Positions 9,130 through 20,932 of a stretch of DNA of 64,000 nucleotides are shown piece by piece; position 1 is the first letter of the stretch, and each line of letters starts with the position of its first letter. The position numbers and the translations under genes are program-made. The notes below the pieces were generated by a model. The model was not told where the DNA came from. It did not search any database and was given only the letters and a program-made list of their open reading frames with translations. The stretch is taken from contig NZ_LT629802.1 of NCBI RefSeq assembly GCF_900106045.1, positions 5,766,001 to 5,830,000 of the forward strand, given 5' to 3'. The DNA is from Pseudomonas mucidolens. Lineage in GTDB: Bacteria > Pseudomonadota > Gammaproteobacteria > Pseudomonadales > Pseudomonadaceae.

Positions 9130-10455
9130 CTAGCGGTTTTGCAGCGACTCCAACAACTTCACTGTCGGATACCCATCTGCCGGCCAGCCCAGCGCCTGTT
9201 GCGCGGCACGTATCGCTTTGCGTGTGTTGGCGCCGATAATCCCGTCCGGGTTGCCCGCGTCATAACCGTTGGCACTCAATGCCGTCTGCAGGTCGATACG
9301 CTGTGAACGACTCAGCGGCCGCTCATCTTTTGGCCAATCGCCACTAATCACACCGCCACTGCCGAACCGTTCCGACAACAAGGCTACGGCCAAAGCGTAG
9401 GATGACGAATTGTTGTACTTGAGAATCGCCCGAAAGTTATCCAGTACCAGGAAGGCCGGGCCTCGATGGCCGGCGGGCAGCAGTAAGGCAGCGGACAGGT
9501 GTTCGACGTTCGGCGGGACGCTGGCGCCGGCCGGCACCTGCAGGCCGAGCTTCAGCCATTCGCCCACCGGTTTGCGCACCACGCCATCGGCCAGGGCGTA
9601 GTCAAAGCTCAGCGGTAGTTGCTGCACCTCAAAGCCCCAGGGCTGGCCTTTCTGCCAGCCGGAGCTTTGCAGGTAGTGCGCAGTCGAGGCGAGGGCATCG
9701 GCGGAGCTGTTCCAGATATCGCGGCGACCGTCGCCGTCGAAATCCACCGCGTGGGTGTTGTAGGTGGTCGGGATGAACTGGGTCTGACCCATCGCCCCGG
9801 CCCACGAGCCGCGCATCTGCTCGGCTGGAATGTCACCGTGCTGGATGATTTGCAGCGCGGCCAGTAGCTGCGCCTGGGCGAACGCCGGGCGGCGGCCCTC
9901 ATAGGCCAGCGTCGCCAGCGAACGGATCACCGAATTGTTGCCCTGGAACTGGCCGAAGTTGCTTTCCATGCCCCACACCGAGACCAGCATTTGCCGATCA
10001 ACGCCGTAACGTTGCTCGATGCTTTGCAGGATAGCGGCATGCCTGATCAGCAGGATTTTGCCATTGCGCACGCGCACCGGCGACAGCGCGCCGTCGAGGT
10101 ATTCCCACACCGGGCGGGAAAACTCCGGTTGGCTGCGGTCGGCGCGAATCACCGCCATGTCAGGGCTGACATTGGCGAATGCACTATCGAACACGGCGGG
10201 TGTGATCCCGGCCTTCAACGCTTCGACGCGAAACCCGGCCTGCCATTCGGCGAAGGTCTGGGTAGGCTGGATATCCAGGTTGGTCACGGCCAGGGGCGCA
10301 ACCACGGCGGGAGCGGTGACCGGCGCGGTCTGGAGCGTGGGCAGGGGTTGAGCGTCCGCGGCGGTAGGTTTTTCGGCGCAGGCGACTAACAGAATGAGGC
10401 TGGAGGCAGCGATCAGTTGGCGAAGGTGCCAACGACGGGAAAGACTAGAGGGCAT
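9130..10455 (-). CDS. Lytic murein transglycosylase with peptidoglycan-binding domain (SltB3-like)
   Basis: A second family-3 lytic transglycosylase. The start at 10455 gives 441 aa with a signal sequence ending in the lipobox LVAC, so it should be a lipoprotein. The catalytic domain holds the glutamate in SVWGMESNFG and the GAMGQTQFIPTTY motif. A C-terminal PG_binding_1 domain (about 380-438, LQTALSANGYDAGNPDGIIG) would dock it on the wall. P. aeruginosa SltB3 has the same domain order. An upstream in-frame extension to 10659 lacks a signal sequence at its start and is unlikely. Confidence 0.92.
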   Translation of the reverse strand: MPSSLSRRWHLRQLIAASSLILLVACAEKPTAADAQPLPTLQTAPVTAPAVVAPLAVTNLDIQPTQTFAEWQAGFRVEALKAGITPAVFDSAFANVSPDMAVIRADRSQPEFSRPVWEYLDGALSPVRVRNGKILLIRHAAILQSIEQRYGVDRQMLVSVWGMESNFGQFQGNNSVIRSLATLAYEGRRPAFAQAQLLAALQIIQHGDIPAEQMRGSWAGAMGQTQFIPTTYNTHAVDFDGDGRRDIWNSSADALASTAHYLQSSGWQKGQPWGFEVQQLPLSFDYALADGVVRKPVGEWLKLGLQVPAGASVPPNVEHLSAALLLPAGHRGPAFLVLDNFRAILKYNNSSSYALAVALLSERFGSGGVISGDWPKDERPLSRSQRIDLQTALSANGYDAGNPDGIIGANTRKAIRAAQQALGWPADGYPTVKLLESLQNR

Positions 10456-10516
10456 GCACAGGTCCAGGAAATACGAATCAGGTGCAGACCTTATCATGCC
10501 GGAGGGGCACTTGCCT

Positions 10517-10681
10517 TCAGGCAGCCAGAAAGTAAGAAGCCTCCCAGCTATTAGACTGGAAGGCTTCGCGGCGGTAGCTGCCTTTGCCCTTGCCGGCGCG
10601 TTCCTGGCGGCTGCGGAACAATGGCTGGGCGATAATCGATTTGGCCTTGTTGGGGCCATGCTTGGATGGCTTTTTGCTCAT
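10517..10681 (-). CDS. arfA: Alternative ribosome-rescue factor ArfA
   Basis: A 54-residue basic protein that, with RF2, frees ribosomes stalled on non-stop mRNA when tmRNA fails. The N-terminus MSKKPSKHGPNKAKS and the central KGKGSYRR segment match ArfA. The last third of the reading frame spans a strong hairpin (10536-10567). In E. coli such a hairpin causes production of a truncated non-stop arfA mRNA, so that full-length unstable ArfA is rarely made and tmRNA normally tags the product. The gene sits between the transglycosylase and holA. An AGAGAACC stretch before the ATG is a modest ribosome binding site. Confidence 0.93.
   Translation of the reverse strand: MSKKPSKHGPNKAKSIIAQPLFRSRQERAGKGKGSYRREAFQSNSWEASYFLAA
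10536..10567 (-). promoter_or_regulatory. Intragenic hairpin in arfA (non-stop mRNA generator)
   Basis: A 12-base inverted repeat with one G-T pair and an 8-base loop lies inside the arfA coding region, followed on the minus strand by a T-rich stretch. By analogy with E. coli arfA, it should act as a terminator or RNase III site that produces non-stop transcripts and links ArfA level to tmRNA activity. Confidence 0.8.
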
Positions 10682-10778
10682 GATGGTTCTCTCATGGGGA
10701 GGGGGGTACGGTGCGAATCATCTGCCGAAGTTCTGCCGCTGTAAAGCCCGACGAAACGTAGGCTCGAACCTAGCCCTT

Positions 10779-10880
10779 TGTAGGAGCGAGCTTGCTCGCG
10801 AAGCACGTCAACGATAACGCAGGGTTATTCAGGTAACCCGTATCGCCGGGTGTTTTTTCGCGAGCAAGCTCGATCCTACA
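10779..10880. repeat. REP-type inverted repeat pair (GTAGGAGCGAGC family)
   Basis: Inverted units of the TGTAGGAGCGAGCTTGCTCG type, distinct from the GTGGGAG type, lie between arfA and the end of holA. Confidence 0.85.
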
Positions 10881-10891
10881 GAGAGCGGGAA

Positions 10892-11929
10892 TTATTCGGC
10901 GGGGAGTGCCAGGCGCTGGCCGGACATCAACAGCGACAAGCGACTCAAGCTCATCCACGGCGAACCCGGCGCCTGTCCCTTGATCTGCGCGTCAATCCGC
11001 TGGGCTTCCAGCAACAATTGCGCCCAGCGTTGTGCCGAGTGGCGTTGCAGAGCCTTGCTCATCAGCGGTTTGCGTTTGTCCCACACCGGCGGTCGAGCCT
11101 GGCTGAAGGCCTTGTCCAGCGGCGTGCCCTGACTGTATTGCAGGGCAATATTGGCCAGCAGACGCAGCTCTCGAGCCAGGGCCCAGAGAATCACCGGCGG
11201 TTCCACCCCTTCGCCGCGTAGCCCTTCGAGCATGCGCAGGGCGTGGGCGGCTTCGCCATTGAGGATGGCGTCCACCAGGCCGAATACGTCAAAGCGTGCG
11301 CTGTCGGCCACGGCCGCTTGGACGGTTTCGACGGTGATCTGCCCACCTTCGGCCATCAGCTTGAGCTTTTCGATTTCCTGGGCGGCGGCCAGCAGGTTGC
11401 CCTCGACGCGGGCGGCGATCAGCTCCACTGCGTCCTGGCTTGCGGTGAGCCCGGATTGCGACAGGCGCTGACGAATCCACTGCGGCAACTGGTTGCTGTC
11501 TACCGGCCAGATCTGAATGAACTGGGTGTGCGGCCCTTCCACCAGGGCCTTGCCCCATTTGGTTTTCTGCGCGCTGCCATCGAGTTTGGGCAGGCTGATC
11601 AGCAGCAGTGTGTCTTCGGCTGGACGCGCGCAGTATTCCATCAATGCCGCGGCACCTTTGTCACCGGGCTTGCCCGAAGGCAGACGGAGTTCCAGCAGGC
11701 GCCTCTCGGCAAACAGTGACATGCTCGCCCCGGCTTGCAGCAGCGTCCCCCAGTCGAAACTGGCGTCGGCGCTGAACACCTGGCGTTCATCGAAACCTTG
11801 CTGGCGAGCGGCCTGGCGAATGGCGTCGGCGGCCTCCTGACACAACAGCGGATCATCACCGCTGACAATGTAGACGGGCGCGAGGCCACCTTGCAGGTGC
11901 TTGGCGAGTTGAGCGGGGGCGAGTTTCAT
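10892..11929 (-). CDS. holA: DNA polymerase III subunit delta
   Basis: The delta subunit of the clamp loader, which opens the beta sliding clamp. The start at 11929 (MKLAPAQLAKHL) gives 345 aa, the usual Pseudomonas length. The N-terminal segment PVYIVSGDDPLLCQEAADAIR and the later LFAERRLLELRLPSGKPG segment are typical of HolA. It lies directly downstream of lptE with a 39-base gap, in the conserved leuS-lptE-holA order. Confidence 0.95.
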   Translation of the reverse strand: MKLAPAQLAKHLQGGLAPVYIVSGDDPLLCQEAADAIRQAARQQGFDERQVFSADASFDWGTLLQAGASMSLFAERRLLELRLPSGKPGDKGAAALMEYCARPAEDTLLLISLPKLDGSAQKTKWGKALVEGPHTQFIQIWPVDSNQLPQWIRQRLSQSGLTASQDAVELIAARVEGNLLAAAQEIEKLKLMAEGGQITVETVQAAVADSARFDVFGLVDAILNGEAAHALRMLEGLRGEGVEPPVILWALARELRLLANIALQYSQGTPLDKAFSQARPPVWDKRKPLMSKALQRHSAQRWAQLLLEAQRIDAQIKGQAPGSPWMSLSRLSLLMSGQRLALPAE

Positions 11930-11968
11930 AGGCGCGGCGAACGGGGCGCTAGGCGCGCCCCGCATGGC

Positions 11969-12574
11969 TTACTCGACAGGTACTTCAACAGGCGATTGTT
12001 TTGGCACACTGTTTTCATACTCTTGCGCCGCTTTCAGCGCATCGGCTTCGGCCTGGGCCTTGGCGTCGGCGGTTTGCTGCAGGGCATCCAATTGGGCTGG
12101 GCTCAGCAGTTGCAGGCGCAGGACCATGCGCTGCACCAGCTCACGGCGTATTTCACTGCGTACCTGGGTGCTTTCCGAGTCGGTGCCGACCACGTTATTG
12201 CCATCGCGGCTGATGACTTTCTGCACTTGCAGTTTGTCGCTGAGCAGCATCACTTGATTATGACCGCGGATTTCGAAATCGAGTTCGGTACTCAGTTCGA
12301 GGTCCGACGCGCGACCGGCGCTGGCGTAGCTGAGGTTACGCTGAGTTTCTTTCTCGTTGACCAGAACCAGCTTGTAAGGCGCGCCGGTATAGACGTTGAC
12401 GCCGCTGTTTTCCAGAACCTGACGCAGTTGAGTCACGGTCTCGCCGTAGGCGTTGCGAGCGCTGACGTCCAGTTCCTTGAGCGCCAGTTCAGTGCTGCCG
12501 GTGCCGCGTAGCTGGAAGCCGCAAGCGCTCAGCAAAACAGCAAGACCCATCACCAGCAAGTTGCGTTTGATCAT
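11969..12574 (-). CDS. lptE: LPS-assembly lipoprotein LptE
   Basis: LptE is the outer-membrane lipoprotein that plugs the LptD barrel and helps insert LPS in the outer leaflet. The signal peptide ends in LLSAC (lipobox), followed by GFQLRGTGS, which is typical. The 201-residue protein has an Ala/Gln/Glu-rich tail. The gene follows leuS after 90 bases on the same strand. Confidence 0.94.
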   Translation of the reverse strand: MIKRNLLVMGLAVLLSACGFQLRGTGSTELALKELDVSARNAYGETVTQLRQVLENSGVNVYTGAPYKLVLVNEKETQRNLSYASAGRASDLELSTELDFEIRGHNQVMLLSDKLQVQKVISRDGNNVVGTDSESTQVRSEIRRELVQRMVLRLQLLSPAQLDALQQTADAKAQAEADALKAAQEYENSVPKQSPVEVPVE

Positions 12575-12664
12575 TTTGTTGCTCCCCTTGAAACCATGTG
12601 GGCCGTATCACGACCCTGGAGGTTTGGTTCGGCGCCGGGGTTGGTATCCCGGCGCCCGGTCCGA

Positions 12665-15532
<2,868 letters not shown>

Positions 15533-15850
15533 ATGGTCGATTCGCAGCGAATGTTAACGAAACCGGAAGTCTACGAAGGACTGATCGATCGTTTGGGTCG
15601 AGCACTGGATGTGGCAAGAACCGCGGGTCGATTGCGTGATGAGCGACCCGATGAGCTGGAACTGCGGGGCTTGAGCCCTGCGGAGTTTGAAGTGATCAAG
15701 GCCTATCTGGACTTGAACGAACGTACGGCGCCACGCTGGCTGGCCACCCCGCCAACCAGTGAGCCTGCACGCTCGGCCAAAGTGATATGGCTCAAGGACG
15801 TATCGACTGGCCGCGGCCCGGAAAAACTCCGCGCCGTGCGCTTCAAGTAG
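15533..15850 (+). CDS. Hypothetical protein
   Basis: A 105-residue soluble protein that I do not recognise as a named family. It is mostly helical and charged, with the segment LRDERPDELELRGLSPAEFEVIKAYLDLNE followed by a more extended C-terminus. The ATG at 15533 has a GAGGTGAG ribosome binding site; a second ATG at 15551 is possible. It runs divergently from leuS and is likely a conserved Pseudomonas gene because its codon use matches its neighbours. Confidence 0.75.
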   Translation: MVDSQRMLTKPEVYEGLIDRLGRALDVARTAGRLRDERPDELELRGLSPAEFEVIKAYLDLNERTAPRWLATPPTSEPARSAKVIWLKDVSTGRGPEKLRAVRFK

Positions 15851-15955
15851 CACCTTTTAGCCTGATCAGCGTTACCCGGTACCTCTTTCAATCTTCTAAA
15901 GATTGTCGCTAAACCCCGTTACACCTTAGGCTTCGGGCATCTTTGGAGATGCTCG

Positions 15956-16717
15956 ATGCCTATTCGCTATTTCATTAAACAATTGCTCTTGCCGCCCGGC
16001 ATTTTGTTGCTATTGCTGGCATTTGCCTGGTGGTTTCGTCGCAGTCGCCCGCGTCTGGCGGCGGTGTGCTTTGCCCTGGGGTTGGGCGGGATGTGGCTGA
16101 TGAGCCTGCCGGTGGTGGTGCAATGGGGCGCAAAGGCCCTGGAGACCGAGCCGCCGCTGGTCCCCGATGAATGGGCGAGCCTGGCACAGCGGGCCGATGC
16201 CATTGTGGTGTTGGGTTCGGGACGGGAGCGGGGCGATCCGGCGTGGGGCGCCGATCAGCCCACCGGAATCGGCCTTGAGCGCCAGCGTTATGCTGCCAGA
16301 TTGGCCAAAGCTTCGGGCTTGCCGGTGCTGACCACGGGTGGCCTGCACTACGGCACGCCGCCCAGCGAGGCAGAGATGATGGCGGTGTCGATGCGCGATG
16401 ATTTTGGCGTCAACGTTCGCTGGAAAGAGGAGCGCAGCCGCACGACCTGGGAAAATGCGCAATTGAGCGCGCAAATCCTGCTGCCCGAGGGCATCAAGCG
16501 CGTGGTGGTCGTGACCCAGGCCTGGCACATGCCACGTGCGGTTTGGAGTTTTGAAAAGGCAGGATTCACCGTGGTACCGGCGCCCGTCGGATTTCTGGGA
16601 GCCGACAATGCGCGGCCGCTGGGCGGCTGGCTGCCAGAGTTCAAGTCGGTGTGGCAAAGCGGGCAGTTGCTCAACGAGGCGGTGGGGCAGGTGGGGTATC
16701 GGGTGTTTTACAGGTAA
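15956..16717 (+). CDS. YdcF/ElyC family (DUF218) membrane protein
   Basis: A 253-residue protein with two N-terminal membrane helices (about 8-26 and 34-55) and a DUF218 domain. The domain shows the AIVVLGSG segment, LTTGG, and the ERSRTTWENA and TQAWHMPRA segments typical of the family. The E. coli relative ElyC is needed for envelope integrity and peptidoglycan precursor supply at low temperature, but the reaction is not known. It is monocistronic and followed by a REP pair. Confidence 0.88.
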   Translation: MPIRYFIKQLLLPPGILLLLLAFAWWFRRSRPRLAAVCFALGLGGMWLMSLPVVVQWGAKALETEPPLVPDEWASLAQRADAIVVLGSGRERGDPAWGADQPTGIGLERQRYAARLAKASGLPVLTTGGLHYGTPPSEAEMMAVSMRDDFGVNVRWKEERSRTTWENAQLSAQILLPEGIKRVVVVTQAWHMPRAVWSFEKAGFTVVPAPVGFLGADNARPLGGWLPEFKSVWQSGQLLNEAVGQVGYRVFYR

Positions 16718-16730
16718 CACCACAGGATAA

Positions 16731-16822
16731 ATGTGTGAGTGGGCTTGCTCACGAAGGCGGTGGATCAGTCAATACACTGGGTGACTGACACTCCGCCTTC
16801 GCGAGCAAGCCCGCTCCCACAT
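16731..16822. repeat. REP-type inverted repeat pair
   Basis: Inverted REP units (GTGTGAGTGGGCTTGCTC and GAGCAAGCCCGCTCCCAC) flank a 50-base spacer between the convergent YdcF gene and lnt. Confidence 0.85.
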
Positions 16823-16841
16823 TGGGCTTTGTGTCTGTCTG

Positions 16842-18365
16842 CTAGACGGTTTTTGCCATCCTGCCCGCCAGCAACGCCCAGCCAAACAGGCCCAGGCACA
16901 GGATGATCAGTGGCCATGAGCGCCATTGCAGGTACGGCGTCAGGTTGTGCATTGGCACGACTTCACCGTAGAGGATGCCGCGTTCGAATTGCGGGATCTG
17001 CTGGGTGATCTGGCCAAACGGGTTGATCAGGCCGGTGACGCCGTTGTTCGTCGCGCGGATCATCCAGCGGCCGGCCTCGAGGGCACGCATCTGGGCCATT
17101 TGCAGATGCTGCAAGGGGCCGATGGAGGTGCCGAACCACGTGTCGTTGCTGATGGTCAGCAGCAGATCGCTGCGAGCGGCGAGGCTGGCGGCGAACTCGG
17201 GGTAGACCACTTCGTAACAAATATACGGTGCAATCTGATAACCCTTGGCCTGCAGCAGCGCCTGGTCCGACGGGCCGCGGGCGAAGTCCGACATGGGCAG
17301 GTCAAAGAAGGCAATCAATCCGCGCAGCATATCTTGCAGTGGCACGTATTCGCCGAAGGGCACCAGCTTCTGTTTCAGGTACGTGCCATCGCCTTCGCCG
17401 ACCACGGTGATCCCATTGAAGTAGCGTTTCTGCTGGTGCAGCTCCTGGCGAATCGGCACCCCGGTGATCAGCGCCGAATCCCGGTCAGCGGCGAACTTGC
17501 CCATCATCCCGAGGTAGCCCTCGACGGATTCCTTGAGTACCGGGACTGCGGTTTCCGGCCAGATCAGCAGGTCGACACGCTTGGAGGCAAAGCTCATGTC
17601 ACGGTACAGCGCCAGCTGCGCACTGAGTTGGTCCGGGTCCCACTTCATGCTTTGTTCGACATTGCCCTGAATCGCCGCGACTGTCAGCGGCGCGCCGACG
17701 GGGCTGGTCCAGGCGTGGTGTTTGAGCGCCAGGCCAACCGCCCACGGCGCGACCAATAGCAGTAGGCCAGCGCCGATAAACAGGTTACGCCTGGCGGCCA
17801 GCAAGCGCGGCAAGTTACACAGCAGCGCGGCGGTCAGTGCCAGGGCGAAGGAAATCAGCCAGATGCCACCCAGCGGCGCCAACCCGGCCAGAGGACCGTC
17901 AAGCTGGCTGTAACCGGAGTAAAGCCACGGGAAACCGGTGAGGAACCAGCCGCGAAACGCTTCCTGGCCCACCCACAATGCAGCAAACGCCAAGGCATCG
18001 GCCAACGGCGCCTCATTGCGCCGGAGCCAGCGGACCCAGAGCCAGGCCGGAAGCGCAAAGAACAGGGCAATTGCCGCGGTGAACGCCAACATCAACAGCC
18101 CGGCCAGCAATACCGACGCGCCGCCGAAATGATGGATGCTGTAGTAGATCCAACTGGTGCCGGCGCCAAACAGGCCGAAACCGAAACACCAGCCACGGCC
18201 CAAGGCCTGGCGGGGTGTCAGTTCACGCAGTGCGGCGTAGAAGAACCCGACCGCCACCAGCGCCAGCGGCCAGATATCGAACGGCGCCAGCGCGAGGGTG
18301 GTGATGGCGCCGGCCACCACGGCCAGCAGATTACCGGGCCAGCCGGGGGCAGTCAGACGGCGCAT
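16842..18365 (-). CDS. lnt: Apolipoprotein N-acyltransferase
   Basis: Lnt adds the third acyl chain to the N-terminal cysteine of lipoproteins in the inner membrane. The N-terminal half has about six membrane helices. The nitrilase-like periplasmic domain follows, with the catalytic triad expected in LIWPETAVP (Glu), YLKQKLVPFGEYVP (Lys) and ICYEVVYPEF (Cys). A last helix is near the C-terminus. The 507-residue length is normal. It follows corC in the conserved miaB-ybeZ-ybeY-corC-lnt order. Confidence 0.96.
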   Translation of the reverse strand: MRRLTAPGWPGNLLAVVAGAITTLALAPFDIWPLALVAVGFFYAALRELTPRQALGRGWCFGFGLFGAGTSWIYYSIHHFGGASVLLAGLLMLAFTAAIALFFALPAWLWVRWLRRNEAPLADALAFAALWVGQEAFRGWFLTGFPWLYSGYSQLDGPLAGLAPLGGIWLISFALALTAALLCNLPRLLAARRNLFIGAGLLLLVAPWAVGLALKHHAWTSPVGAPLTVAAIQGNVEQSMKWDPDQLSAQLALYRDMSFASKRVDLLIWPETAVPVLKESVEGYLGMMGKFAADRDSALITGVPIRQELHQQKRYFNGITVVGEGDGTYLKQKLVPFGEYVPLQDMLRGLIAFFDLPMSDFARGPSDQALLQAKGYQIAPYICYEVVYPEFAASLAARSDLLLTISNDTWFGTSIGPLQHLQMAQMRALEAGRWMIRATNNGVTGLINPFGQITQQIPQFERGILYGEVVPMHNLTPYLQWRSWPLIILCLGLFGWALLAGRMAKTV

Positions 18366-18379
18366 ATCAGTCCTTGGGA

Positions 18380-19219
18380 TTAACGGGCAATAGGTGTCAG
18401 GCGGATCAGGTGAATCCTGCGGCTATCGGCATTCAGAATGCGGAAGCGATAGGCGCCGATTTCCGTGGTTTCATTGCGCTTGGGCAGATGTCCGAACGCG
18501 CTCATCACCAGGCCGCCGACGGTGTCGAATTCATCGTCGGAGAACTCGCTGTCGAAGAACTCGTTGAAGTTTTCGATAGGCGTCAGCGCCTTGATCAGGA
18601 AGTCACCGCTGGGCAGCGGTTTGATGTAGCTGTCTTCTTCGACGTCATGCTCGTCTTCGATGTCGCCGACGATTTGTTCCAGCACGTCTTCGATGGTGAC
18701 CAGGCCCGCGACACCGCCGTATTCGTCAATCACGATGGCCATGTGATTGTGGTTGGCGCGAAATTCGCGCAGCAACACGTTCAGGCGCTTGGATTCAGGT
18801 ACGAAAGTCGCGGGACGCAGCAGGTCCTTGATGTTGAAGTTGTCGCCGTTCTCCTTGAGGATCAGCGGCAGCAAGTCCTTGGCCAGCAGGACGCCCATGA
18901 CATCGTCATGGCTTTCACCGATCACCGGGTAGCGCGAGTGCGCCGAGTCGATGACGGCCGGGAGGAATTCTCGCGGGGTCTGGGTCGCCTTGATGCTGAT
19001 CATCTGCGAGCGCGGGACCATGATGTCCCGTACTTGCAGGTCCGCAACCTGGATGGCGCCTTCGACGATGGCCAGCGCTTCGCTGTCCAACAGTTTGTTC
19101 TGATGGGCCTCGCGCAGCAGCTCCAGCAGCTCCTGGCGGTTTTTCGGCTCGTGGGCAAAAGCCTGGGTGATCTTGCCCAGCCATGACTTTTGCCCGTTGC
19201 TCGATCGGTCTTCGCTCAT
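18380..19219 (-). CDS. corC: HlyC/CorC family protein (magnesium/cobalt efflux type)
   Basis: A cytosolic 279-residue protein with two CBS domains (about 60-185, with SRYPVIGE and the NHMAIVIDEYGGVAGLVTIEDVLEQIVGDIEDE signature in part) and a C-terminal CorC_HlyC domain. Relatives affect magnesium and cobalt export, but the mechanism is not proven. The SGDFLIKA segment begins the C-terminal domain. It lies between ybeY and lnt on the same strand. Confidence 0.93.
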   Translation of the reverse strand: MSEDRSSNGQKSWLGKITQAFAHEPKNRQELLELLREAHQNKLLDSEALAIVEGAIQVADLQVRDIMVPRSQMISIKATQTPREFLPAVIDSAHSRYPVIGESHDDVMGVLLAKDLLPLILKENGDNFNIKDLLRPATFVPESKRLNVLLREFRANHNHMAIVIDEYGGVAGLVTIEDVLEQIVGDIEDEHDVEEDSYIKPLPSGDFLIKALTPIENFNEFFDSEFSDDEFDTVGGLVMSAFGHLPKRNETTEIGAYRFRILNADSRRIHLIRLTPIAR

Positions 19220-19246
19220 AGCGATTACTCTAAATCCTTGATTGTT

Positions 19247-19720
19247 TCAGTTGAGTGTCGATTGGTATTCGTCGTCGGCATATGGATCGCGGTGACCCAA
19301 TTCTGCAAGCAACGTTCGTTCCAGCGCTTCCATTTCTTCCGCTTCTTCATCGTCTATATGGTCGTAACCCAGAAGATGCAAGCAGCCGTGGATGACTAAA
19401 TGGGCCCAATGGGCCTCAAGGTCCTTGTTTTGTTCCTTGGCTTCGCGTTCCACCACCGCGACGCAAATCACCAGGTCACCCAGCAGCGGGATGTCCAGTA
19501 ATTCGTCGGGTACATCGGCGGGAAATGACAGCACATTGGTCGCGTAGTCTTTCTGGCGCCAGGTGTGATTCAGTTCGCGGCCTTCGGGCTCGTCCACCAG
19601 GCGGATAGTCAACTCCGAGTCGGCGCTGCGCTGGCGCAAGGCCAGTGCGCACCATTGACGGAATTGTTCTTCGGTGGGGGCGGGCGCTTCGGTAGCCAGT
19701 TGCAGATCAAGCTCAAGCAT
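19247..19720 (-). CDS. ybeY: rRNA maturation endoribonuclease YbeY
   Basis: A zinc-dependent RNase involved in 16S rRNA 3' processing and ribosome quality control. The zinc motif [11 protein letters not shown] matches the family pattern of three histidines. The start at 19720 ([12 protein letters not shown]) gives 157 aa; the longer frame to 19852 would run inside ybeZ. It overlaps the ybeZ stop by 8 bases, suggesting coupled translation. Confidence 0.95.
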   Translation of the reverse strand: MLELDLQLATEAPAPTEEQFRQWCALALRQRSADSELTIRLVDEPEGRELNHTWRQKDYATNVLSFPADVPDELLDIPLLGDLVICVAVVEREAKEQNKDLEAHWAHLVIHGCLHLLGYDHIDDEEAEEMEALERTLLAELGHRDPYADDEYQSTLN

Positions 19721-20717
19721 CGCGGCGGGCGTCCTTGGACAATCCGTCGTCGCGATGTTCGAAGCGCTCGTAAGCTTCGACAATGCGCTGGACCAGCGGG
19801 TGGCGCACCACGTCCTTGGGCATGAAATGAGTGAAGCTGATCCCCGGCACATCCTTGAGCACCTCGATCACCTGGGCCAGGCCCGATTTGGTGCCTTTGG
19901 GCAGGTCGACCTGGGTGATGTCACCGGTGATCACGGCGGTGGAACCAAAGCCGATACGGGTCAGGAACATCTTCATTTGCTCGACAGTGGTGTTCTGGCT
20001 CTCGTCGAGAATGATGAAGCTGTTGTTCAAGGTGCGACCGCGCATGTAAGCCAGCGGGGCAATCTCGATCACCTGGCGCTCGATCAGCTTGGCCACATAT
20101 TCAAAGCCGAGCATTTCATAGAGCGCGTCGTAGAGCGGGCGCAGGTACGGATCGATCTTCTGCGCCAGGTCACCGGGCAGAAAGCCGAGTTTTTCGCCGG
20201 CTTCCACCGCCGGGCGCACCAGCAGGATGCGTCGCACCTGCTCACGTTCCAGGGCGTCTACCGCGCACGCAACAGCCAGATAGGTCTTGCCGGTACCGGC
20301 CGGGCCTATGCCGAAGTTGATGTCGTTACCGAGAATTTCTTTGACGTAGCGCTGCTGATTCAAGCCGCGTGGGCGAATCATGCCTTTTTTGGTGCGCAAC
20401 GACACACTGGCTTCGGCCACCGGGTTGTTGGCCAGTTCCTGCACCGCCGATTCCTGCAAATACAGGTGCACGGTTTCCGGTGACAGCTCGCTACCCTTGG
20501 TTTCACGGTAGAGGCGCTTCAGCAGGTTTTCTGCCGACGTGGTGTGTTGGGGTTCACCAATAAGCTCGAATTGATTGCCGCGATTGCGGATCTCGATGCT
20601 CAGGCGTTGTTCGATCAGGCGCAAATGCTCGTCGAACTGTCCGCACAGATTGGCGAAACGGCGAGCCTCAAAAGGCTCGAGGAGGAAACGATGGGGTTCT
20701 ACTGTCGGTGCGTTCAA
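19713..20717 (-). CDS. ybeZ: PhoH-like ATPase YbeZ
   Basis: A PhoH-family NTPase and the usual partner of YbeY in rRNA metabolism. Walker A reads GPAGTGKT and Walker B lies in [11 protein letters not shown] placed the start at the TTG at 20717, which gives 334 aa beginning [11 protein letters not shown]. No ATG exists at the right place, and the frame upstream runs into a REP element. It lies between miaB and ybeY. Confidence 0.93.
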   Translation of the reverse strand: MNAPTVEPHRFLLEPFEARRFANLCGQFDEHLRLIEQRLSIEIRNRGNQFELIGEPQHTTSAENLLKRLYRETKGSELSPETVHLYLQESAVQELANNPVAEASVSLRTKKGMIRPRGLNQQRYVKEILGNDINFGIGPAGTGKTYLAVACAVDALEREQVRRILLVRPAVEAGEKLGFLPGDLAQKIDPYLRPLYDALYEMLGFEYVAKLIERQVIEIAPLAYMRGRTLNNSFIILDESQNTTVEQMKMFLTRIGFGSTAVITGDITQVDLPKGTKSGLAQVIEVLKDVPGISFTHFMPKDVVRHPLVQRIVEAYERFEHRDDGLSKDARRDA

Positions 20718-20821
20718 GGTCGCTTTTAGCCGCCCTTTGGCAATGGATATGAAAGAGAGAATAACGCCAGCCGTCGGTGTACGAAAGCACTTAAACGGCG
20801 CATTTTCGCCGTGGCCAATTC

Positions 20822-20920
20822 TGTAGGAGCGAGCGTGCTCGCGAAAAACCACAGCGATAGCGCGGGTATTCTGAAAAAACGCGCCGTCCTTGAGTTTCTT
20901 GCGAGCAAGCTCGCTCCTAC
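20822..20920. repeat. REP-type inverted repeat pair (GTAGGAGCGAGC family)
   Basis: A facing pair of TGTAGGAGCGAGC-type units lies between miaB and ybeZ. It interrupts an otherwise continuous operon and could form a hairpin in its mRNA. Confidence 0.85.
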
Positions 20921-20932
20921 GGGGAGGCGCAT

